64,000 bases of DNA from Citrus sinensis (lineage: Eukaryota; Streptophyta; Magnoliopsida; Sapindales; Rutaceae). The stretch covers positions 27,691,501 to 27,755,500 of the forward strand of contig NC_068557.1 of NCBI RefSeq assembly GCF_022201045.2, written 5' to 3'. The notes beneath the pieces were generated by a model, which worked only from the letters and a program-made list of their open reading frames with translations, made no database searches and had not been told where the DNA came from. Within the stretch, counting starts at the first letter, position 1. Each line of letters starts with the position of its first letter. A program made the translations under genes and the position numbers. This document shows, in pieces, positions 1 to 10,700 of the stretch.

Positions 1-80
1 ATTATGAGAAAATCGTTCACTCCAGGTCATAAAGTGCTTTTATTCAATTCTCGCTTGCACCTATTCCCAGGTAAGTTACG
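1..80 (+). pseudogene. Ty3/gypsy integrase C-terminal scrap
   Basis: Frame 1 reads through to position 80. It contains the pattern PGHKVLLFNSRLHLFPGKL, which is typical of the region just after the integrase core of plant Ty3/gypsy retrotransposons. The family consensus continues with a Trp-rich stretch, but here the frame is cut at position 81 by the outer end of the large palindrome. Only about 27 codons lie inside the window and the rest would be upstream. This is a retrotransposon fragment, not a host gene. Confidence 0.7.
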
Positions 81-2721
81 TGTTGTGCAAATTTTAATGT
101 ACTCGCAAGCGCACGAATCTATTGTAGTATAGACTAATGGTGACGAGTGTCGATCCCACGAGGAGGTTGATTTTAATTGTGTGTAGAATTAATTTTGTAA
201 ATGGATGATTGGAATTGTGGTGGAAGTGATTTAAAATATGCTAAAATTGGAATTGCAATGGCGAGAATAAATTGTAGAGAAAATCGATTAAATTGACGTA
301 CTTAGATATCTGGATCCGTATCAACATGCATCATGGGCTAAATAATCCGTATTAATGCCAATTAAATCATGAGGGGGGAATCCACACCTCATGAACCACA
401 CTCTAATCAATATGGTGCTAAGGGCTTATCGTGCCAAATAATAATAACCTTATACTAGAGAGCCGGTGTAACCAAGGCGGTATCTAGACAAGATCAGTAT
501 TATTTGTCGACGAGAAGTCAAAACATCCACAAAAACTAGAGGGGAAGAGAAAATAAATTTACCAAATTAAGCCCATGACACATGTTGAGACTTCACCTTC
601 AACCCAAGCTTGAAAGAAAATTAGCTACTCATAATTGAACTAGGGGCAAAATGGAAATTTATTAAAATACAAAGAAAATACAAGATGGAGAAGGAATTAC
701 AGAAAATGGATCCCAAAAATGGATTCAGAGCTATCAAATTAGGGGGGGGAGGCCCCTTTTTTATAGATACATGGAGTAAATCATGGCCATCGGATTAAAA
801 ACAGTTTGGACGCTCAGGATTGCGTCACGTCATCAGTCAACAGTCCACGGTTTGACCACGCGGATGAACAGTAACACGGTTTGACCCGACTTTGAACAGT
901 AACGCGGTTTGGTTGAAAATAATCCTGTGTGATGCATGCATTGTACACGAGATTTTTCGTCCACTGATATGCTGCCACGTCACCATCAACAGTACATAAG
1001 AATTTTAGCCCAACAGGATCGTGACACCTCATCAGTCAATGCCACATCATCGGTCAATGCCACGTCATCGATCCGTCTATGTGAACAGTGTCGTGAACAG
1101 TAACGTAGACAGTACCGTATATGTGAATAGTACCGTACATGTGAATAGTGTCATTTTTCCTTTTATGCTCCTCCTAAGGTTTTCGACCGTCCTGAGTTCA
1201 AAAGTGATGTCCGTTTTGCCGTCTGATCTCTCCTTTATTGTGAAATGACTATACTGCCCCTAAAATACATAAAATACTTAATTAAAATAACACACACATA
1301 ATTACATCACAAGAAGGTTAAATACATAAAAGTAAGGGTTGTTAGTAAGACTTGAAATGTAAAATGACGGTTTTCTCCTTTATAAATATGCATTTTCTAA
1401 CACTCAATATTACGCTCTCGATGGTCTGGTCCCTTTATTGTTCATATGAATTTAACCTTCTTTTGATTTAATTCCGTGTGTTTTATTTTAATTAAGTATT
1501 TTATGTATTTTAGGGGCATTATAGTTATTTCACAATAAAGGAGAGATCAGACGGCAAAACGGACATCACTTTTGAACTCAGGACGGCGAAAACCTTAGGA
1601 GGAGCATAAAAGGAAAAATGGCACTATTCACATGTACGGTACTATTCACGTGTACGGTATTGTCTACGTTACTGTTGACGACACTGTTCACATAGACGGA
1701 TCGATGACGTGGCATTGACCGATGATGTGGCATTGACTGATGAGGTGTCACGATCCTGTTGGACTAAAATTCTTATGTACTATTGATGGTGACGTGGCAG
1801 CATATCAGTGGACGAAAAATCTCGCGTACGGTGCATGCATCACACAGGATTATTTTCAACTAAACCGCGTTACTGTTCATCCGGGTCAAACCGTGTTACT
1901 GTTCATCCGCGTGGTCAAAGCGTGGACTGTTGACTGATGACGTGGCGCAATCCCAAGCGTCCAAACTGTTTTTAATCTGATGGCCATGATTTACTCCATG
2001 TATCTATAAAAAGGGGGCTTCCCCCCCCTAATTTGATATCTCTGAATCCATTTTTGGGATCCATTTTCTATAATTCCTTCTCCATCTTGTATTTTCTTTG
2101 TATTTTAATAAATTCTCATTTTACCCCTAGTTCAATTATGAGTAGCTAATTTCTTTTCAAGCTTGGGTTGAAGGTGAAGTCTCAACATGTGTCATGAGCT
2201 TTATTTGGTAAATTTATTTTCTTTTCCCCTCTAGTTTTTGTGGATGATTTGACTTATCGTCGACAAATAATACTGATCTTGTCTAGATACCGCCTTGGTT
2301 ACACCGGCTCTCTAGTATAAGGTTATTATTATTTGGCACGATAAGCCCTTAGCACCATATTAATTAGAGCGTGGTTCATGAGGTGTGGATTCCCCCCTCA
2401 TGATTTAATTGGCATTAATACGGATTATTTAGCCCATGATGCATGTTGATACGGATCCAGATACCCAAGTACGTCATTTCAATACATTTCTCTTCAATTT
2501 ATTCTTGCCATTTCAATTCTAATTTCAGCATTTATTCTCGCCATTTTAATTTAAGTTTTAGCATATTCCAAATCATTTCCACCACAGATCCAATCAACCA
2601 TTTGCAAAATTAATTCTATACACAATTAAAATCCACCTCCTCGTGGGATCGACACTCGTCACCATTGATCTATACTACAATAGATTCGTGCGCTTACGAG
2701 TACATTAAAATTTGCACAACA
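81..2721. mobile_element. 2.64-kb near-perfect palindromic (foldback) element
   Basis: The left arm (about 81-1322) is repeated as its reverse complement in the right arm (about 1453-2721), with a unique centre of roughly 130 bases. Paired landmarks include the ends (TGTTGTGCAAA at 81 and its complement ending at 2721), the blocks near 440-560 and 2214-2345, and the blocks near 1021-1290 and 1490-1750. The arms are close to identical, with scattered substitutions. Short open frames at 814-1032, 1021-1248 and 1740-1937 lie inside the arms, show no protein similarity I recognise, and are treated as non-coding. No transposase and no clear target duplication are visible. A diverged single copy of the arm type occurs at 29940-31326. 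It is either a long-TIR foldback transposon or two head-to-head copies of one non-autonomous element. Confidence 0.85.
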
Positions 2722-3791
2722 AGGGACACCCAGACTTGTAATAAATTACAAGCCCTTGAATAAAGCATTAAAATTGATCAGGTATCCCATACCTAATAAA
2801 AAAGATTTACTCCAAAAACTACACTCTGCATTCATATTTTCAAAATTTGACATGAAATTTGGTTTTTGGCAAATTCAAATTCATCCTAAAGACCGTTATA
2901 AGACCGCTTTTACTGTTCCATTTGGACAGTACGAATGAACAGTAATGCCTTTTGGTTTGAAAAATGCACCTTCAGAATTTTAAAGAATTATGAATGATAT
3001 TTATAATCTTTTTTCTGATTTTTGCATTGTTTATATAGATGATGTGTTGATTTTCTCTCAATCAATTGAACAACACTTCAAACATTTAAAGACTTTTTAT
3101 TTGGCTACTAGAAAAGCTGGTCTAGCCATCTCTAGTTCTAAAGTCTCTTTATTCCAAACTAAAGTTCGGTTTCTTGGTCATTACATTTCCAAAGGAACCA
3201 TCACTCCCATTGAAAGGTCACTTGCCTTCACTGACAAGTTTCCAGATAAAATCCTTGATAAATAGGATCGCCAAACCATTGCATGATAGATTAAAGAAAA
3301 CTCATGTTGCATGGTCAGAAGAACATACAAAAATTGTTAAACACATAAAGACCATAGTTAAAAACATTCCATGTTTATTTCTTGTAAATCCTGCATTGCC
3401 TAAAATTGTTGAGACTGATGCATCAGACTTAGGTTATGGTGGGATATTAAAGCAAGTTGACCATAATAAAGAACAGATAGTACAATATGTTTCTGCACAT
3501 TGGAATGAATGCCAGAAAAATTATTCTACTATTAAAAAGGAAATTTTATCCATTGTTTTATGCATTTCCAAATTTCAAAGCGATTTACTAAATCAAAAGT
3601 TTCTGCTTAGAATCGATTGCAAAGTTGCAAAACACGTTTTGGAAAAAGATGTTCAAAACATTGCATCTAAACAGATTTTTGCACGTTGGCAAGCTATTTT
3701 AAGTGTTTTTGATTTTGATATTGAATTTATTAAAGAAGATACAAATTCTCTCCCTGATTTTCTAACCAGGAAATTTCTTCAAAACAGATAA
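2722..3791 (+). pseudogene. Endogenous pararetrovirus RT-RNase H remnant
   Basis: This is the reverse transcriptase and RNase H part of a caulimovirid polyprotein integrated in the host genome. Visible landmarks are the FDMKFGFWQI motif near 2846, the catalytic VYIDDVLIF motif near 3030, the LGHYIS motif near 3171, the RNase H TDAS motif near 3414 and the LPDFLTR ending near 3751. The frame is broken. There is a stop at 2936-2938 where the family has Trp, another near 2982, and a frame change around 3240-3265. The movement, coat and protease regions that precede RT in such viruses are missing, and the palindrome abuts the RT directly. The RNase H frame ends in TAA at 3789-3791. The two-ORF layout resembles florendoviruses, with petuvirus-like elements as an alternative. 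It is non-functional as it stands. Confidence 0.85.
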
Positions 3792-5194
3792 TGCTACCAA
3801 AAAGACGAGACAAAGGGAAAGGGATCCTCACAGAACCCATACCCAAAACAACCCCTAAAGCCTCCCAATCTTCCCCTCCTAAAGAAAAATTGCTCTCTTC
3901 AGTAATGCCTATAAAGTCTTGGATTGACGCTATTGAAGACCAAGAAGCCCAATCCAAAGCCCTTGCCTCCTAGGAGCAGGTAAATGAATGGATGAAATCC
4001 ATTTCTAAATTCCCTGAGCTTATGATCGTCTTACAAAGTTTTTCTCAAAGCCAGATATCTTCTAAAGAAGAAAAACCTATTTCTAAAGAAACTTCTAAAA
4101 CTTCTTCACAAAATGTGGTTCTTTCGGGTGAAAGTTCATCTTCTCAAATTGTTCTTTCACAAACAAAGCTTCCAAAGAAAACTTCGGATTGGTATGATAA
4201 AACACATTTCCAAAATATTTTATCCATAGAAGATGGTTTTTACCACACTGATCCTCTTCAAGCAATTTCAAAAATTTTCCATAAAGGCTGGTTTTTCAAA
4301 CCTTGGGATTTGACAAAACCTTAGTCTTATTACCAAAGTATTTTAGAGTCTATTGAGTCTGTCAAATTAAAACACTTCTTCCTCAGTGAAGCCCATACAG
4401 AACCAGCTTACTCCACAGCCACAATTTTAAAAGTTTTAAGCCCAAAACAATGGGGAGACCAACTTCATAAATTAAAGCCCTTCCCCGCAAATTTCCAAAT
4501 GCGTTTACCTCATTGCCTGTCATATTCCTACTGGGATTACCAACAGGTCTGGTTTAACACATTTTTTATACAAAACTCAAAAAGAACCCATTCTTTGTTA
4601 TTTTTCTTCAATTCAAAAATAACCGTCCAAAGTCTTCCAAACTGGTTCCAACAATGGTGGAATTATTTCGGCCCATGCCCTGAAATTCTCACCCAAAATG
4701 CCATCCAGTGCCTAAATCTTTTTAAAACCCACTATGTACCTACAAAGTCTGAGAAACGATTTCCTCCTTTTCTCTGCTTCTGTACAAACTTCTTTCTCCC
4801 TTGTGTTTGGATGTGGAACTTTCGATACCATCCACAAGATGCCCAATTAATTCTACAAAGAACCTTTAAAGTCAAATGGTGGTCAAAATTTGATGAACAG
4901 TCCAAATTGACTGTTAACATGATCGAAAATTGGTTCTCCTCTAAAAGCCTTCTACAACCAACCATTAAAGATATTAAAGCCCAAGGAACCTTCCTTACCC
5001 AAAACTCCAAAGCCCAATCTCTTTTGGCCAGTGCCAAAACAGAAGAAGAATATTTCAAAGTCATGAAGCAGCTTCTTGCATCGAGATCTGAACCATCAGT
5101 TGCAAGATCTGGAGAAGCTGCGCCATGCATCTCCCTTGGAGATGAGAATGAAGATGATTGCTTCGGCATCTTTCCTCCTGTAAAGCATTGTTAA
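3791..5194 (+). pseudogene. Pararetroviral second ORF with two in-frame stops
   Basis: The start codon overlaps the stop of the RT-RNase H frame by one base (TAATG at 3789-3793), an arrangement suited to termination-reinitiation. The same frame runs 467 codons to 5194 and is broken only by two TAG codons, at 3971-3973 and 4322-4324. The protein has a Lys/Ser/Thr-rich N-terminal third, then a Trp/Phe-rich central region (roughly codons 235-370), then an acidic C-terminus. I do not recognise a catalytic domain. Position and size fit the second ORF of unknown function described for florendoviruses; this is established family knowledge applied by inference. Codon use and the overlap tie it to the upstream remnant, not to a host gene. 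Confidence 0.7.
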
Positions 5195-6195
5195 AGAATT
5201 TGTAAATTCAAAAAAAAAAAAAGTACTAATTTTCAATTCAATTTTTCCTCTGTATTGATCACTTGTATTCAATTTTATAATTTCCGTAAAATTCTATTGT
5301 AAAAATTACTTTTACTTATATTACTTTGGGTGGTCCCCTGGACACAAGTGAGAGCGCACATGTCTCTTCACCTGAAATTCCCTCTTATATATTTTCTTGT
5401 AATTTTATGTATTTCTCTTGTAAAGCCACTGTTTCAAGCTACAGTTTCACTACAGTCATGAAGCTACAGTTTCGCTACACTCATGAAGCTACAGTTTCGC
5501 TACAGTTGTGAAGCTACAGACTCGTTACAGTTAAAGACCAAGTCTTTGTATTTAAATCGAGAGGAAGACTTAGACTCCTCAGATTTTTAGAATTCTATTT
5601 TCTTTCTTTCTTCTTCTTCTTCTCTCTCTCTCTCTGGGAATCAGGAAGACAACAAGGAATTTTCCTGTCTTCAGATTAATTTCCCGTTTCTTCTGTAATA
5701 TTTTCCTTTAAAGAAAAACAAAGCAAGAAGAACCAAATGTAAGATTTGTAATTTCTTTTAAAGTTTGTAATAAATTTTTGTATGTTTAAATTTCTGCAGT
5801 TTAATTTCCGTAATTTATTTTAAAGCATTTAAATTTCAGTAATTAAATTTTATGCATGCTTTGCAGACTGATCTGTATCAGATATGCCATATAAATTGTT
5901 ACGTTCCTCAGAGGCAAAGAGACCGGATCTCTGTCTTCTGTTGTATCTTCTCTTCTCCCCCCAACCATTCAGAGTATTATTTCTGGGATCCATATTTAAT
6001 ACTATCTATGAGCCTTTAGATCTGTTGCTAGGCTTGCTAAAGCATCATTTTAACATTTTAAAGAATTTGGTATATAGGCTGGAAAACAGAACGTGCGGGA
6101 TATTGATCTGTTTTAAGTCAGATCTGGTTCCAAAGGCAGATTAAGTTCTGCATCGATCTGGAAACAACGCCACGTACCGATTAAAATCTACAATC
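5195..6195 (+). other. Pararetroviral intergenic/leader-like region
   Basis: This AT-rich stretch follows the viral ORFs and contains an A-run at 5211-5222, a tandem repeat (5434-5530), a TTTAAAT motif near 5550 that could act as a TATA box, and a CT-rich leader-like tract at 5596-5635. Near 5872 the string TGTATCAGA resembles the tRNA-Met primer-binding site of caulimovirids (TGGTATCAGAGC), but the match is weak. The open frame at 5884-6144 has no recognisable similarity and is left uncalled. The assignment to the virus rests on position and composition only. Confidence 0.45.
5434..5530 (+). repeat. Short tandem repeat around GAAGCTACAGTTTCGCTACA
   Basis: About four imperfect copies of a 23-26-base unit with core AGCTACAGTTTCGCTACA lie immediately upstream of the putative TATA-like motif. 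Reiterated short elements of this kind are common in pararetroviral promoters, so an enhancer role is possible but is inferred from position only. Confidence 0.7.
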
Positions 6196-6295
6196 ATTAA
6201 AATCTTTTAATTTTATAATTTCTTGGACACTCACACACTTTCCGCATTAAAATCTTTTAATTTTGTAATTTCTTGGACACTCACACACTTTCCAC
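6196..6295 (+). repeat. 50-bp tandem duplication
   Basis: Copy 1 is 6196-6245 and copy 2 is 6246-6295. Each begins ATTAAAATCTTTTAATTTT and carries TTGGACACTCACACACTTTCC, with only two differences between copies. It marks the end of the virus-derived block and is followed by a TA microsatellite at about 6313-6333. Confidence 0.9.
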
Positions 6296-6330
6296 GATCC
6301 CGGTCGTTATTGGTATATATATATATATAT

Positions 6331-7510
6331 ATTATAGAGGCAAGTTCCTTATGATTGGATTTAAAAATATATATATAACTCGTTGTTATAAAATTTATTA
6401 TCTAATAGAAGAATGACACATAATAGTTGAAACTTAAGTTAGTACTCAACTATTGGAATTCGAAATTTTACTAAAAAAAATTTGAAATAAATGCGATCCA
6501 CTAGGGAAAATAGGCTTTGAATTCTCAAATTCAAATGTGGCTCATATGTCAAGATGCTAAACAATTGATAGTTAGTTTTATGAATAAATACAAAAAATAG
6601 GGAACATTTCACCATTTCTGAAAATTTATTAAGTAATAGCTATGCATTAGAAATTAGAAGAATAATATTAGAAATCTTAATATTTGCATTTTAATTTGTT
6701 TCTCAACTCATATGACATTCATATATTGAATAATATTTTACGAGCTATAAAATTCAAGATGCAAAAACTGAGATCTACATATTGGGATCCCTAGTTTGTT
6801 CAATTTTTTTATGCTTAATAATTAAACAATAAAACGTAAATTTTGGGTGTTAACCATTTCGAAACCCCTCAATCGCCAATGAAAAGAAATTTGCGGGGTC
6901 CATTCAATTTAAATTTCTTGTCGTTTGTGGGAAATATTTTATAGTAAAAGTATCATCGATGGTTATTAGTTAATAAGCTCGCTTCCGCTGGAATAATGCA
7001 CTGTGTGTAATGTTGTATGAAGGAAAATTATCAGATGACCCTACTATCGTTTATCTTAATTACCAGTTACTCTTAGGTTTCCTAAAATGCCAACAGTTCT
7101 CCATCTGTTACATTTATTCCCTTAATTGTTTGGGCTTGTTGACATAATTGCCCCCATTGAATCCGAACGAATTGGACCCTTCTCATTTGCTCCCGTTGTA
7201 ACCCAACGGGGTTGGGCCCAATTCGGCATGATTTTCCTCTTAAGTAATGATATTTGACCATTTATCTCACCAACTATCTAACTCCCCCTTCTCGATTAAC
7301 CATATTCATTCATAAAATTACCTTTATTACGGAAACTTGAGCTTTTGCAGTTGTCTTGTTGATGCGGCAAATTTGTTTTCATATGGAAATTGAAGAGTAT
7401 TTAGATGACTGGTATGAGAGCTAAAAGCATGCTTTAAATTAAAACAAAGTCTTGGTTCATTAACTAATTAAGGTTGATGATGGAGGAGATGTGCTCAAAG
7501 CCACGGACCA
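6331..7510. repeat. Dispersed repeat, copy A (1.2 kb)
   Basis: This segment is nearly identical, in the same orientation, to 20551-21833, starting after a TA microsatellite in both copies and ending at the same CCACGGACCA string. It lacks a roughly 101-bp stretch present in the other copy at 21555-21655. A third, more diverged copy covers about 15240-15830. There is no coding potential. The distance between copies and their placement downstream of successive BBE genes suggest either segmental duplication with those genes or a transposable element of unknown class. Confidence 0.9.
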
Positions 7511-7899
7511 AGTGGTTTTTATACTATAAAGATGAAATTTAAGATGGTTATTAACTTTTATTCTATTTAAGATGGGTATAGCCTTTAATTTTATTCATTA
7601 TATTTTTAATCTTCGTAGAGGAATAATTAATTTGTATTTCGGTAAAGGGTAATTTTTGGATACTTTTCCTGAGGTTTGGCCTTGCTACACTTAGATAGAA
7701 TATAATGTATGTATATATTGACATATAGCACCCCCCGACGTGTATAAGCGTTAGGAAGCCGTTTGGTAAACGGGGATAATTTTGTAATTGCAAAAGTTTA
7801 TAATTTTTAAATCTTAAAAAAGCTAATTGACAGTGATTGATTAAACAAATCAATGTGTATTCAGAATGCACAATTATACAAAGCTTGGAATCGAGTGAA
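7511..7899. other. Intergenic, nothing recognised
   Basis: AT-rich sequence with no coding potential or repeat that I can support. The long frame on the minus strand (7563-7871) has low-complexity composition and no recognisable similarity. Confidence 0.5.
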
Positions 7900-8350
7900 A
7901 CAAATGATACCCCACCTTCACTTTATCAAACCCATTTTCACTTTACCATTCAGCTTCAGTCCAAAACAAATAACGCCCACTCATCGAAGACGTCACTCCT
8001 ACCAACAACTCCATCATCGCCGCCGTCGAATCCGCTGATTTGAAGAACACCACCAGTCAGAACATGAACAAGGCCAATACTAATAACAAGCGCGAAGGAG
8101 TGGTGGTTGAGAGCGGCGCTGACAGAGCTGTGAATTGGCAGAATGCGAGGTGCGAGGCGGAAATATTATTCGCATCCGTTGTATGAGCAGCTACTCTCAG
8201 CACACGTGGCTTGCTTGAGGGTCGACACGTCGGTGGATCAGCTGCCGAGGATTGATGCTCAGCTTGCTTAGTCGCAGCACGACGTCTCTAAGTACACCGC
8301 TTTAGGTGCCGGTCAAGGCTGGGTTACTGATGACCAAGAGCTCCACTATG
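7900..8350 (+). pseudogene. KNOX homeobox gene fragment (KNAT3/4-like exon 1)
   Basis: From about 8130 the translation matches the KNOX1 domain of class II KNOTTED-like proteins: NWQNAR at about 8131, then [16 protein letters not shown] in the next frame, then [12 protein letters not shown], then ALGAGQG-VTDD-EL near 8310-8340. An extra T near 8170-8174 shifts the frame, and a Gln codon is now TAG at 8269-8271. The sequence stops matching at about 8350, where GTATTC follows, so the break may coincide with the exon 1/intron 1 boundary. The KNOX2, ELK and homeobox parts are absent. The Pro/Ser/Thr-rich frame upstream (7900-8040) may be the decayed N-terminus. Such proteins are nuclear developmental regulators, but this copy cannot make one. 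It is probably a piece carried here by duplication or transposon capture. Confidence 0.75.
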
Positions 8351-8896
8351 TATTCTACTTTCATAAAGTTATTATTGATTTTAAATTTAATTTCTTTTCC
8401 ATTTTGTTTGCTTGCTTGCTTTCTTGTCTTATTAGAAACTTGAATTTTAAATTCACAGAAGAATTTATTGCGCTTGCTATTGACTAATTCGAGGCATTGT
8501 ACATATTAAAAAAAATGTTTTTTTCCCCCTCAATTTGGGTGATTTTTGGGTATTACTGGTATGTTTGATTACTTGAGGATGAGTTAATTGGTTATGATGA
8601 TAAAGTTTTGAATCTTTGAGTACAAAGTTAAATTGTAAATTTGAAGCAGAATGAGTAAGGGTTTTGTTAGGAGACGGTAAAATTTTGAAATGGACACCCG
8701 GATTCTAAAACGTGAGAAGTAATTCTAGTGGAAATACAAATAATTCGGCGGAAGCTACAAAGTCAGAGAACATTTCCTTTTATTGCAAATGATAAGATAC
8801 TTGATTGAAAGTGATTTGGTCTACCAAATGGTTGTGGCTCAATTTTGACTATGAAGTTTTCCAACACCGATATGTTCATACCATTTAGGACCACAA
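8351..8896. other. Intergenic, nothing recognised
   Basis: The first part could be decayed intron 1 of the KNOX fragment (T-rich, starting GTATTC), but nothing confirms this. No gene, RNA or clear repeat is visible. Confidence 0.4.
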
Positions 8897-10327
8897 TTAG
8901 CACAAAACGAACGATTCGTTTTGTGCTAACTATAAAAGAAATTACTGTAACTTCAAAATACACGCACTCGTCTTGCTCAAACGCAAGCGCAGACTACACA
9001 CACTCGTCTTACTGAAGACATAAGTTGTCTGGCGATTTTGCCCTTGAAATGAAGATTACGCCTCATGACTTAAAATCGCTTGGGTTGTGTTTCTGTTTGA
9101 TTTCTGTTTCTGCGTTTGTTCTTCCTCTTCGCTTTGTGAAATAAATGAATAAACATTAGATGGAGTTTTATTCAATATTTAAAATTTTGTTAATTTTTAA
9201 CGTGATTGGAATTTTAATTATTATAAGAAATAAGTTCTGGATCGGATTTTAAAATACTTTATTTGAATACTCTAAAAAATGCAATATGTTCACAAAATGT
9301 AATTGCCGATATAATTCCCCAGAACCCCAATTCCAGATTACTTAAATGACGGCGGGGGCTGCAGTTTGTTCACAAGGTAAAAAATGCAGTATGTTCACCA
9401 TTATTAACTTCTATTATGAAAAAAAAAATTTATTGTCACAACATTACATCCGACGCTTTCATGGCTAATGATAGCCACCTCTGCTACACTTATGCTCGCG
9501 CTGAAAAAATCATTAAAAAAAAAAAAGAATATAAGCAGGAAGTTGTTGGCCCGATGTTCGAACGCAAAAAACCCAACCGCCAAGAAGAGAATGAAAAACC
9601 GGCCATGATAATTGTTAAAATACCCATTTTTATGGCCCTAAAATGACCGGAAAGCGGAAGCCTCGGCATTGAGATTTGGTGGTCCACTGCCGGCTGTATC
9701 ACTCTCACCATGTCTTCACATGGCTGATCGTGAGAGAGTCTTTGGATTGAACCGTCAACATCTCATGATTATGCCCATTTAAGTCCGTCAAAACCAATTT
9801 CCAAATCTGAAACTGGTCTGTCGCCTGAATCTTGTTTCATTGCCTGGTTTTCCCCCAACGGATCAGCAGCTTATAACTCACAACAGAACAACATTTTGCT
9901 AATTTCCAATAGCAAGTTCTTACGGCAATTATCAACACAATTTGACTTCGCAATTGAATCTTCACATATTCGTAATTAGCACAACCAAAATTGGGCATTA
10001 ATAAAACCAATTACCTCCACGAATCGATTACGGTGGGCGACAAGTGAAGCCGAGAGAGTGGGCAGAGAGAGAGAGAGCCAACGATCAAATGTGGAGAGAC
10101 CCACGACGAAAGAGAGAGAGAGAAAGCCGAAGGAGTGAGCAGTGAGATGCGTGAGAGGCCGGGTGTGGAGAGACCCACGGCGCGAGAGAGAGAGAGCGCG
10201 CCGGCGGATAGAGCAATCCCACGATGCGTTTTGTGAGTTTGCGTGAGAGTTGTGAAGCGAGTGTGTATTTTGAAGCAACAGTAACTTGTTTTAGAGTTAG
10301 CACAAAACGAACCGAGTTGTGCTAACT
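8897..10327. mobile_element. TIR element carrying a 5'-UTR-like segment
   Basis: About 90 bases at the left end (8897-8990) match the reverse complement of the right end (about 10236-10327). Both contain CGTTTTGTGCTAACT, then ACTGT-(A/T)-(A/G)CTTCAAAATACAC. The outermost bases of each end are themselves a small palindrome (GCACAAAACGAAC / GTTCGTTTTGTGC). Inside the right end, the minus strand reads as a GC- and CT-rich leader with two related CTCTCTCC/GTGGGTCTCTCCAC blocks (10090-10190), followed by a possible splice donor (GGAGGTAATT near 10020). This is the look of a gene 5' end captured by a Pack-MULE-like element. I found no clean target duplication, so the superfamily is uncertain. Open frames here are short and unrecognised. 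Confidence 0.55.
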
Positions 10328-10392
10328 GCGGTGCTTAGCGTGCGATGAATTTCATTTTCCTTTTTCTTCCTCCCAGACGTAAGTGGTGGAAT

Positions 10393-10700
10393 TTTTTTTT
10401 TTAAAGAAAAAAATCTCGGCATAGTGAGAGATAACTTTATTAAAAAGAAATCAATTGAAATAAATAATACACCATTTCAGGGGACGTAATTAGCCTCACA
10501 TTTTAGAAAAAAAAATTAACAGAAAAAAAAAAGATCTAAAGACGTCGACCCAGAGAAAAAACGAAGAAGACATAAAAAAGAAGTTGAATGCTCATTGAAA
10601 ACTGTAGCTGCTGGGGAATCCATTAGAATCTTCTGTAAGGAGTGGAGTGGTCTCAGAACAAATAGACTCAGGACAGCTAATGCGTAAGTTATCTATAAGA
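10393..10700 (-). mobile_element. Retroposed mRNA 3' end inserted in BBE1
   Basis: A 308-base insertion splits the last codons of the ancestral BBE gene. The flanking 8-bp duplication is GGTGGAAT at 10385-10392 and 10701-10708. On the minus strand the insert begins in the BBE reading frame, encodes 35 residues and a stop (10592-10594), then has an AATAAA signal (complement of 10436-10441), and ends in an A-run (complement of 10392-10402) directly at the target duplication. A poly(A) tail preceded by a poly(A) signal and flanked by a target duplication is the signature of LINE-mediated retroposition of a 5'-truncated mRNA. A SINE is less likely because no A/B boxes are seen. The orphaned ancestral C-terminus is still legible at 10343-10391. 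The source gene is unknown to me. Confidence 0.75.

Noticed and set aside
5872..5882. tRNA-Met primer-binding site of the endogenous virus
   Set aside because: Only about eight of twelve positions match and neighbouring landmarks are missing, so it is mentioned but not called.
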